In this document: one piece after another, positions 13,301-19,180 of the stretch
How the letters are laid out: each line of letters begins with the position of its first letter
Position numbering within the stretch: position 1 is the stretch's first letter
NCBI GenBank assembly: GCA_003993805.1
Contig: RSEF01000003.1
Location: 42,228,590-42,292,589, forward strand
Reading direction: 5' to 3'
Length of the DNA stretch: 64,000 bases
Origin: Himantopus leucocephalus
Lineage: Eukaryota; Chordata; Aves; Charadriiformes; Recurvirostridae
Notes under the pieces: generated by a model
Databases searched by the model: none
What the model saw: the letters and a program-made list of their open reading frames with translations, nothing else
What the model was told of the DNA's origin: nothing
Translations under genes and position numbers: made by a program

Positions 13301-16300
13301 CCGCCTGCACTAACACCAAAATTTGGAACAATCTCAGAAATCTTCCTCCATCCAACCTCAAAATAAAAGAATCCTTGCTCAGCTTCAGACTCGGACTGGC
13401 TCTTTTGAATGCCTAACTACACAGGTTGTGACTAAATATACCTGGCACATAGGTTAAACAACAAAAATAAAAATACCCAAACCAAAAAACCCACACGAAG
13501 ATCCCCCCAAAACCCCCACAACAAAGAAAAAAAAATAATAGTTGTAAAGATTTTGCTCAGCACAGTATTATCTACACTGACAAACNGTTAAACAACAAAA
13601 ATAAAAATACCCAAACCAAAAAACCCACACAAAGACCGCCTCAAAACCCCCACAACAAAGAAAAAAAATAATAGTTGTAAAGATTTTGCTGAGCACAGTA
13701 TTATCTACACTGACAAACAAAGAAAAAAGAATCTGCAAATACCGTTCACCTTCAGAACTTAGGAGTTTGTTTGGGTTTTTTTAATAAAAAAAGTAGGTCT
13801 GCTTCAGTTTGCTCCTAAAACAATTCTGTAGCGTAATACTGCATCATCCCTCAAAGCCTCTGAAGACCTCTCTCTTCTCTGGAAACTCCACTGCCACAAG
13901 GATAAATACTCCTTTTTTCTCTCAAGTAATGCAGAAAAATAGCGGTAAATGTTTACATGAGATTTGGAAAATGGGTCCATAGTTTTTATTTGATTTCTTC
14001 ACTTAAAAAAAGATAAAGGTGAAATTGAAACATACCTTTTTCTTCCTCTGGAAGAAGCATGAGATAAGTAGCCAAAAACTTCTGTAGCCTCATTCCCAAA
14101 GGAGGACAGTCTCCTATCAACTGACCTGGTGTCCTGTTGGGTTTTAAAACATCAAATACACAACTGGCATGTTAACAGCTACAGGTAGGATTGCCCCTAA
14201 ACAAAACCAAAGTGGAGTTCAGTGGTTAATTCACTGCAGGGACTGCTCCAACACGCCACAGAGATGGAATGCATCAGCTGGCCTCCTCCACTTATCCCAG
14301 TATTCCAGCAGCACCCAGCAAACACACAGAGGATGGGGAAGGCCACAACAGTACAACTCTCCCTGGTCACCTACAAAGGCATGGTGGCAGCACACTCTGG
14401 CATTCAAGTGCACCCTCAAGTCCAGTTACTCAGGCCTGAGAGCATCTTACGTTGAGCCCACAGTAAGAAACAGGACTGTCAGTTCAACCCCGCACCCACA
14501 GAATGACGCGGGCCTCCGGGAGCATGTTGCCGAGGCCCACAGGACAAGATCTGTGGTACGCAGCAGAGATGCAACCGGTCTCATCTGGAGAACTGCAAAG
14601 ACACATTACCTACACAAGTGTGCTAGGGAGCAAGATTCTGAAGTTGGTATAAACAAAACTACTGATCAGCATAGAAAGTTAAGTAAAGACGCAAGAAATG
14701 CTCCATGAGACCAACAGAGACAACCTGTGTTCTATCAGAGTTCTCAGGATCCTGGCTATCAAATATCAGCATCAGACAGTCATGAGATTTTACAGTTTCC
14801 TCTCATGAACCCTGACATTAACNNNNNNNNNNNNNNNNNNNNNNNNNNNNNNNNNNNNNNNNNNNNNNNNNNNNNNNNNNNNNNNNNNNNNNNNNNNNNN
14901 NNNNNNNNNNNNNNNNNNNNNNCAGAAAGATTTAGTGTGCGTTTGAAGTTTGACTGGATTTCAAGTTGGTCATCAAGAGGTTGATTGAATTTGTATAAAT
15001 CAGAAATGTTAGCCTCTGAGGGCAACGCTCCTTCTATGAAGAAAAGAAGGAAGAAATAACAGTGTAATATAGATCACTCCTTACTGAGGCATAGGCTGAC
15101 TGGGGAGTCAGCCTACAAATGATACTTATAAAAAAATAATTAAAAACTTTAAACTTTCAATACTTCTTCCCACATATGCAATATTTTAAAAGTGTGTTTT
15201 TAATGGGATACAGTAATATGCTGAATGTACTACAGAGACATTCACCTCCTCACAGGATTATCTAGCAAAGAATCTTCAAAATCCATCCTTGAGTAGGAGT
15301 CAGTACACACAGACTTGAAGTCTGTTAACCAGGTTTATCCAAGACACTAATTAGCATTAATTAATAATTTTGCAAAGGTTCAGCAGGCTCTGAAAATCTG
15401 AAGCATCAATCATCCCTCCAAGAATTTCACTTCTGGTAAAAAATTTCAGTAAATTGGGAGCCAACTTTAAATAGAGAGCATTAGTTTGCAATATAGGAAT
15501 GAATGACTACACTTAAAAATGCATTCCGTCTAGCCAGGCCTTTTTTCAAGTAATTATATATTCAATGCCACTTACAAACATTGCTATCACTCACACAGTC
15601 AAGTAAGATGTTATTTTTACAGAACATGTCCAATTCCAACACTACTGAGGCAGTTAGTGTTAAGATATATTACAAATTAGAACATCAGTTTGTTCTGGCA
15701 AGTAACAGTTAACACCCTTACCTCCGAAAAACCACGTGAATTTGGAAGATGCTTTGTTTCATAAAGCTCCAGAAAATGAAGAATGCCTTCCTTTGTCAAT
15801 GTTTTATTCTCACTCTCAAACATTCGTTTATAGATACACATGTGCCATGATGGGTGAAACAACCAACAACCTGTTACAAAAGCAAATTATTCTAAACTGA
15901 CACAGAAATGACAGTGACACATTAGCATACTAACACACAGCATACTGACATTCTGGACAACATCATAGTCAATTTACAGGGCATTTCTAAAAGATGATTA
16001 TAGCTATTATATTTATAAAAGTACCCTGCTAATATTAACACGTCTTTCAAAACTTACCCTCTAAATTTTAGTAGTTACAAATTAAAATGACTAATAAATA
16101 TAAAAACCATGTCCTTTTTCCTGCAACTCTCCTCACCTCAACATTGTATTCACCTACAACATTTTCACACTAACAGTCACATTAACGCTTTACAATCCTC
16201 TGAACTTTAACATCTTGCACTACCTAATTAGATGTGTTCCATTTTGCCCTACAAGAGATGACGTTACATCCTTCACCATGCTGTCTCAGCACTCATTTTA

Positions 16301-18808
16301 TTCCTTCTCTCCCCACTTCCAATGAGGGAGTTGTGCAGATAATTTCACTCATATGACTCGCCCCAAGAATCTCTGGCTTTGTTTTATTTTCACATTAGCT
16401 TAAGTAAAGCACAATGTAGTGAAAATGGACCATTTAGCTGGGTTTGCTGACAGAAAAAAAATATTTCAAGATATCATAGCAAGCAATAAGCATATACTAG
16501 GATTTCTTCTTCTCGGAGCACAGCAACACTGCCTGCGCATGTTTGCCAAGCAACCTATGCATAGAGCAGACCTACAAAAACTGGAATAACCACCCAGAAA
16601 ACAGCTACTTTGAGAAACAAATCATAACAAAAAGCTGCTACTAAAATGGTAGAAGAAAAAACAGAAGGTGTGACTTAACTGCCTAAGATTTAGGAGATGT
16701 TTCAGAAAAAGTTGTCTTACCTTTTTCCCCTGATAAAGCATGTTCATATAAACTGTTTAGTTTTGGTAATACTGGCTTTATGACATGGATCTGAAATGCA
16801 AATCAGACGTAATGTAAGTAGTTTATATCTCAAACCTGGGAACTGGCATTTACTCATGGGCTAGAATTTACTCTCAATAGCATCAATATAGTAATTGACA
16901 ATATAACTGCACTTAACCAGACCTGCAACGCCTGTGCAACTGATCCCAGCGCTTGGTATGTAACACTCAAACGTAGTTTAGCACTGAAGAAAAAACAGTA
17001 CTTCCATACTACTGTATCATAAGAATAATACTTCCTAATAACCAAGCATTCTACTCATCAAAATTGGAATAAACCAGCACAACACTCTAAAATTAAACAT
17101 TCAGGTAAATACTATTTCTCTCAGTTACAGAACAATTACGTACAAATTAAATAAAATAACTACAAAGGGATACTCACGACTAACAGTTNTGTACAAATTA
17201 AGTAAAATAACTACAAAGGGATACTCACGACTAACAGTTACCACAATACCACACAATTACAGAAGCCTCAAGTCAACGGGAATCTTTCAGCCAAGTACAC
17301 TGGATGCCGAGTCAAACTCATTAATTTTCACCCGCGGCCACAAGTGCTTTTCTACCCAGATGTAGTCCCCCCTCTGCTGAAAAGAGGCTATTAAGCTGCA
17401 ATAGCCTGATTTTCACGAAGAAATGGGTCACCCGTGGCCTCGAGATAAGCTGCCATCCAGGCTCTCCTTTCTTAAGTTCAATCCACTGCTTCAAGCGGAA
17501 TTATTCCAAAGACAGCGGAGAGTGAATTACGCGCACTGNCCTGAATTTATTCCAAGTGAATTACGCGCACTGCGTTTTAGCTGTTTAAAATTAGGAGTAT
17601 TTCTGTTAATGCTTACCCAGATGCTCTCGATCACCAAAGCTGGCAATATGTGACCCAGCAAGCACACCCCCAGCACACCCGCCAGACACGAGCTCTCACA
17701 GGCGGCGGCGGCGCGCGACGGCTTTTCGGGTGCCCCTACCTGGTTCCCTTCCAAAGTTTCCATTATCAAGATGTAAGTTTCCCAAAACCGCTGCAGTTTC
17801 TCATTCTTCTCAGCAGACCACCAAAACAGACTCGATTCTGACAGGAAAAATAAATAAATAAGAGAATGGGTTCCTCGTTCAGCCGCACCGTTCGGCCCAG
17901 CCGCCGCCGCCGCCGCCCGCTCCCGTTCCCGCCGTACCGTCTCCGCCGTCCGGGGGGCAGCGCAGCTCGCCGCCCTGCCCGCCGCTGAGGTCCAGAGCTC
18001 GCTTCAGCAGGTAGCGGGCCCTCCTCCGGCACAGCCCGTCCCGCTCCGTCAGGCCCTCCTGCACCACCCGCCAGAACCGCGGGCACAGCCGCGCGTCCAG
18101 CCCCGGCCCCGGCCCCGGCGGGCCCCGCGGCAGCAGCGCGTCGGCCAAGGCGCTGAGGGCCAGCAGCGCCCGCCCGGCCCTCGGGGCCCCGCCGCCGCCG
18201 CCGCCGCCCAGCAGCCCCTCCCAGACGCCCCGCAGGGCCGCCGCGTTACCGCCCAGCGCCGGCAGCAGCCGCCCGGCCACCAGCGCCGCCGCCGCCTCCC
18301 CCTCGCCCTCCTCCCCCACCAGCGCCAGCGCCGCCGCCACGCACCGCCCCACCAGCGCCGGCTCCTCCAGCCGCGGCGCCGCCGCCACCAGCGCCTCCAC
18401 CGCCGCCTCCGCCCCTGCCCCCGCCCCGCCGCCCGCCGACAGCTCGGCCAGCGCGTCCCGGGCCAGCCGCGCCGCCAGCGGCGCCCCGCACAGCTGCACG
18501 CAGTGCCGCAGCGCCCCCCGCGCCGCCCGCCCCAGCCGCAGCCGCTCCCCGCAACCCCCCGCCGCCGCCGCCGCCTCCCCGCCGCGCAGCAGCGGCCGGC
18601 ACCGCTCCAGCGCCACCTCCCAGGCGGCCCGCCGCAGCGCCTCGGCCTCGGCCTCCCCCAGCGGCGGCAGGCCGCCGGCCGCCAGGCGCTGGAGCAGGAG
18701 GCGCAGCGCCTCCGCCCGCTCGGCGGAGAGCGGCGCGCAGAGAGCCCGCAGCAGCGCGCAGGGGTCCCCGCCGCGGGACAGCAGCGTGTCGGCCAGCACC
18801 ACCTCCAT
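1237..18808 (-). CDS. TARBP1: TARBP1 5' half: tRNA 2'-O-methyltransferase, exons 1-14, partial
   Basis: TARBP1 is the vertebrate relative of yeast Trm3, a SPOUT (SpoU/TrmH) enzyme that 2'-O-methylates guanosine in tRNA; its long N-terminal part is helical and HEAT/ARM-like. Thirteen exons are visible, joined (minus strand) 17938-18808, 17740-17837, 16721-16790, 15722-15870, [gap], 14036-14133, 12549-12684, 11377-11473, 10349-10438, 8476-8614, 7286-7382, 6816-6991, 3481-3578, 1237-1398. All have AG acceptors and GT donors, and all phases close except at the N gap, where 2 (mod 3) bases are missing. Identification rests on close matches to remembered human TARBP1, e.g. [50 protein letters not shown] and NPLLDVLM. 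About 778 residues are encoded, roughly half the family length of about 1,600. The catalytic domain lies beyond position 1. Start choice: the first residues [13 protein letters not shown] align with the human start, and the ATG has A at -3 and G at +4. Confidence 0.96.
1399..3480 (-). other. TARBP1 intron 13
   Basis: The 2.1-kb intron contains the T/G homopolymer block at 1539-1591 and a plus-strand pyrimidine-rich stretch at about 2107-2900. On the coding strand that stretch is purine-rich. The plus-strand open frame at 2107-2418 has no recognised homology. Confidence 0.75.
1539..1591. repeat. T11-G11 homopolymer junction and T-runs
   Basis: An 11-T run (1539-1549) is directly followed by 11 G (1550-1560), then two more T runs to 1591. 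Such runs are prone to sequencing error, so lengths are uncertain. The G run may form G-quadruplex-like structure. Confidence 0.85.
3481..3578 (-). CDS. TARBP1: TARBP1 exon 13 (about residues 692-724)
   Basis: The 98-nt exon has acceptor CTTCACACAG and consensus donor GTAAGT. It encodes [19 protein letters not shown], matching human TESISEFILRRLTMNELNS. Its N-terminal half ([13 protein letters not shown]) is diverged but in frame. Confidence 0.93.
3579..6815 (-). other. TARBP1 intron 12
   Basis: This is the largest intron in the window, 3.2 kb. It is AT-rich and unremarkable. A short segment from 3858 (TGTCGTGGTTTGGGC) resembles the start of some avian LTRs but is too short and diverged to call. 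The open frames at 4877-5257 and 5888-6223 are not recognised. Confidence 0.7.
6816..6991 (-). CDS. TARBP1: TARBP1 exon 12 (about residues 633-691)
   Basis: The 176-nt exon has acceptor TTTGTGTAG and a less typical donor GTTAGT. It encodes [20 protein letters not shown], then [20 protein letters not shown], aligned with human [20 protein letters not shown] and the residues after it. Intron 11 is only 294 nt. Confidence 0.95.
7286..7382 (-). CDS. TARBP1: TARBP1 exon 11 (about residues 601-632)
   Basis: The 97-nt exon has acceptor TTTAATCAG and donor GTAAGT. It encodes [20 protein letters not shown], then [11 protein letters not shown], matching human [20 protein letters not shown]. The codon for Ser at the junction is split between this exon and exon 12 (AG|T). 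Confidence 0.95.
7383..8475 (-). other. TARBP1 intron 10
   Basis: The 1.1-kb AT-rich intron contains an apparent assembly duplication around a single N at 7887. Without the duplicate it would be about 0.1 kb shorter. Confidence 0.75.
7783..7987. other. Single-N contig join with duplicated flanks
   Basis: Positions 7783-7886 and 7888-7987 are near-identical (about 100 bp) with only small differences, e.g. GGTTATAATG versus GGTTAATG. One N at 7887 separates them. Overlapping contig ends placed side by side would give exactly this, so it is probably not a biological tandem repeat. Confidence 0.85.
8476..8614 (-). CDS. TARBP1: TARBP1 exon 10 (about residues 555-600)
   Basis: The 139-nt exon has acceptor AATTTAG and donor GTAAGT. 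It encodes [12 protein letters not shown], then [18 protein letters not shown], corresponding to human LCDWLRVNESYF and AYVKSIVQEYVKSSAWE. The middle is the least conserved part of the exon set, but both ends and phases fit. Confidence 0.9.
8615..10348 (-). other. TARBP1 intron 9
   Basis: The 1.7-kb intron has no recognised repeat or exon. Short minus-strand open frames at 9842-10089 are not homologous to anything recognised and lack convincing splice sites in the TARBP1 frame. Confidence 0.7.
10349..10438 (-). CDS. TARBP1: TARBP1 exon 9 (about residues 525-554)
   Basis: The 90-nt, phase-0 exon has acceptor ATTTCTTCAG and donor GTGAGA. It encodes [20 protein letters not shown], then [10 protein letters not shown], matching human [20 protein letters not shown]. 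Its acceptor and first four coding bases are repeated at 10506-10511 in what appears to be an assembly duplication. Confidence 0.94.
10435..10575. other. Single-N contig join duplicating the exon 9 acceptor
   Basis: Positions 10435-10504 and 10506-10575 are 70-bp copies with a few base differences, separated by one N at 10505. The copied block includes the exon 9 acceptor and its first four coding bases. As assembled, a decoy acceptor therefore sits upstream of the true exon. Confidence 0.87.
10439..11376 (-). other. TARBP1 intron 8
   Basis: The AT-rich intron has an apparent length of 938 nt, inflated by about 71 nt by the duplicated block after exon 9. Nothing else was recognised. Confidence 0.75.
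11377..11473 (-). CDS. TARBP1: TARBP1 exon 8 (about residues 492-524)
   Basis: The 97-nt exon has acceptor CTTTCCAG and an ideal donor GTGAGT. It encodes [20 protein letters not shown], then TAMHLTDV, essentially the human sequence. The reading phase picks the first of two overlapping AG acceptors. Confidence 0.96.
11474..12548 (-). other. TARBP1 intron 7
   Basis: The 1.1-kb intron contains a G-rich plus-strand patch at 11719-11741 followed by an A-run. No exon or repeat family was recognised. Confidence 0.7.
12549..12684 (-). CDS. TARBP1: TARBP1 exon 7 (about residues 447-491)
   Basis: The 136-nt exon has acceptor TATTTTAAG and donor GTAAAA. It encodes [20 protein letters not shown], then LFLSMALA, close to human [20 protein letters not shown]. 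It ends with two bases (AG) of an Arg codon completed by exon 8. Confidence 0.95.
12941..12941. other. Single-N join without visible duplicated flanks
   Basis: A lone N sits in AATT-N-TTTAAG. Unlike the other single-N joins I see no repeated sequence on its two sides, so it may be a true ambiguous base or a blunt contig join. Confidence 0.7.
13453..13718. other. Single-N contig join with duplicated flanks
   Basis: Positions 13453-13585 and 13587-13718 are about 133-bp near-identical, A/C-rich copies (GTTAAACAACAAAAAT to ACTGACAAAC) flanking the N at 13586. They differ at a handful of bases. This is best read as unmerged overlapping contig ends. Confidence 0.87.
14036..14133 (-). CDS. TARBP1: TARBP1 exon 6 (about residues 414-446)
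   Basis: The 98-nt exon has acceptor CCCAACAG and donor GTATGT. It encodes [20 protein letters not shown], then [12 protein letters not shown], aligned with human [20 protein letters not shown]. The first base completes a codon begun in an exon not present in the assembled sequence. It is numbered exon 6 on the assumption that exactly one exon is lost in the gap. Confidence 0.94.
14823..14922. other. 100-N assembly gap
   Basis: Exactly 100 N, the conventional size for a gap of unknown length. It lies in the interval where a TARBP1 coding exon is expected. Confidence 0.99.
15092..15115. other. Perfect 10-bp hairpin, 4-nt loop, in a TARBP1 intron
   Basis: The arms TAGGCTGACT (15092-15101) and AGTCAGCCTA (15106-15115) are exact reverse complements around GGGG. 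In the TARBP1 transcript the loop would read CCCC. It could form a stable cruciform or RNA stem; no known family is recognised. Confidence 0.8.
15722..15870 (-). CDS. TARBP1: TARBP1 exon 4 (residues 347-396)
   Basis: The 149-nt exon has acceptor TGTAACAG and donor GTAAGG. It encodes [20 protein letters not shown], then [13 protein letters not shown], highly conserved with human. It ends in phase 0 after FSE. The next exon found downstream begins in a different phase and lacks 17-18 expected residues, so an exon is missing between them. Confidence 0.96.
15871..16720 (-). other. TARBP1 intron 3
   Basis: The 850-nt AT-rich intron shows no repeat, exon or RNA gene. Confidence 0.75.
16721..16790 (-). 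CDS. TARBP1: TARBP1 exon 3 (residues 324-346)
   Basis: The 70-nt exon has acceptor TTTCAG and donor GTAAGA. It encodes [20 protein letters not shown], matching human [20 protein letters not shown]. It ends with one base of the next codon. Confidence 0.95.
17140..17239. other. Single-N contig join with duplicated flanks
   Basis: Positions 17140-17188 and 17191-17239 are 49-bp copies differing at about one base (AAATAAAATA versus AAGTAAAATA), around the N at 17189. This is the same artefact pattern as the other joins. Confidence 0.87.
17521..17572. other. Single-N contig join with duplicated flanks
   Basis: The 18-bp string AGTGAATTACGCGCACTG occurs at 17521-17538 and 17555-17572 around the N at 17539. 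It is preceded in both copies by GAAT(T)TATTCCA-like sequence. This fits a small unmerged overlap. Confidence 0.8.
17740..17837 (-). CDS. TARBP1: TARBP1 exon 2 (residues 291-323)
   Basis: The 98-nt exon lies between acceptor TTTTTCCTGTCAG and donor GTAGGG, after a very short 100-nt intron 1. It encodes [12 protein letters not shown], then [16 protein letters not shown], nearly identical to the human protein. It enters with two bases completing a Glu codon and ends in phase 0. Confidence 0.95.
17938..18808 (-). CDS. TARBP1: TARBP1 exon 1 (residues 1-290)
   Basis: The large, extremely GC-rich first coding exon begins at the ATG whose A is at 18808 and ends at donor GTACGG (17937-17932), leaving one base of a split codon. 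It encodes an alanine/glycine-rich, helix-prone segment with a seven-glycine run and poly-Ala stretches. The blocks [13 protein letters not shown] and [13 protein letters not shown] correspond to human [11 protein letters not shown] and RARYLLQRAVEVS. The frame stays open upstream of the ATG to 19342, so an N-terminal extension cannot be excluded from frame alone, but homology begins at this ATG. Confidence 0.93.
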
Positions 18809-18813
18809 GCTGC

Positions 18814-18832
18814 GGGGGGGGGGTGTGGGGGG
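18814..18832 (-). other. C-rich tract just upstream of the TARBP1 ATG
   Basis: On the coding strand this is a run of C interrupted only by ACA, 6-24 nt before the start codon; on the plus strand it is G10-TGT-G6. It is a candidate i-motif/G-quadruplex site in the presumed 5' UTR. Run length may carry sequencing error. Confidence 0.7.
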
Positions 18833-18866
18833 AGCGGAGCGCGGCGGAGCGGAGGGGGAGCGCCGC

Positions 18867-18878
18867 GCCTGCGCAGGC
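18867..18878. promoter_or_regulatory. NRF1-like palindrome GCCTGCGCAGGC, copy 1
   Basis: A perfect 12-bp palindrome whose TGCGCAGGC core resembles the NRF1 half-site arrangement. It lies 59 bp upstream of the TARBP1 ATG. NRF1 binding is inferred, not shown. Confidence 0.6.
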
Positions 18879-19135
18879 CGGGGGCGGGCGGGGCCCGGCC
18901 GGCCCGCGCGCGGCCAACGGAGGCGCGTGGCCCCGTTGAGGGGCGGCGGGAGGCGAGGCGGGCGCCTCGGGCCGGGCAGCGCCGCCCGGTGGGGCGTGGG
19001 GCGGGCTGAGGGACGGGCGAAGCCCCGCGGGTCGGTCCTAGAAGTGGCGGGAGCTGCGGGGGTCGGGGGGGCTGGGGAGAAAGCGGCCAGAAAGCTGTGG
19101 TTTCTGGGGTCGTGTGGGGCCGTGCGGCCCCGCAG

Positions 19136-19147
19136 GCCTGCGCAGGC
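19136..19147. promoter_or_regulatory. NRF1-like palindrome GCCTGCGCAGGC, copy 2
   Basis: An identical 12-bp palindrome 269 bp from copy 1, at the upstream edge of the CpG island. Two exact copies in one promoter are unlikely to be incidental, although both sit in GC-rich DNA. Confidence 0.6.
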
Positions 19148-19151
19148 ACGG

Positions 19152-19175
19152 GTGTCCGTGTCCGTGTCCGTGTCC
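19152..19175. repeat. Hexamer microsatellite (GTGTCC)4
   Basis: Four exact tandem GTGTCC copies lie next to NRF1-like copy 2, followed by a degenerate copy. Likely length-polymorphic. Confidence 0.9.
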
Positions 19176-19180
19176 CCGTC

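Larger units (their letters stand above)
12685..14035 (-). other. TARBP1 intron 6
   Basis: The 1.35-kb intron contains two N joins (12941 and 13586). The segment 13008-13416 has overlapping open frames without recognised homology. Confidence 0.7.
14134..15721 (-). other. TARBP1 introns 4-5 with assembly gap; exon 5 not visible
   Basis: The interval between exon 4 and exon 6 must contain one coding exon with length 2 (mod 3), which I cannot find in the known bases. A plus-strand open frame at 14169-14708 (179 codons, relatively GC-rich) is not recognised. The minus-strand frame at 14923-15025 is not in the right phase to be exon 5. Confidence 0.8.
16791..17739 (-). other. TARBP1 intron 2
   Basis: The 949-nt intron contains two single-N joins (17189 and 17539), so its true length is shorter. 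Nothing else was recognised. Confidence 0.75.
17880..19180 (-). promoter_or_regulatory. TARBP1: TARBP1 CpG-island promoter
   Basis: A dense CpG island covers TARBP1 exon 1 and about 370 bp upstream of the ATG, in otherwise AT-rich DNA. It holds GC boxes (GGGGGCGGGCGGGG at 18879-18892) and NRF1-like palindromes, and I saw no TATA box near the start. This suggests a housekeeping, dispersed-start promoter firing leftward. The transcription start cannot be fixed from sequence. Divergent transcription to the right is possible, but no rightward gene is recognised. Confidence 0.85.

Noticed and set aside
14169..14708. 179-codon plus-strand ORF in a TARBP1 intron
   Set aside because: No family motif, low-complexity Q/S/T/R-rich translation, and overlapping frames on both strands. 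Possibly a transposon fragment but not identifiable.
14923..15034. Open minus-strand segment next to the gap considered as TARBP1 exon 5 ([13 protein letters not shown])
   Set aside because: It has a nearby AG, but the frame resembling the human exon 5 residues is not in the phase required by exon 4, and only five of fourteen residues match. Not accepted.
18049..19149. Long minus and plus open frames overlapping the TARBP1 exon 1 (366, 223, 177 and 168 codons)
   Set aside because: They are alternate frames of a CpG island with few stop codons. Only the frame starting at 18808 matches a known protein.
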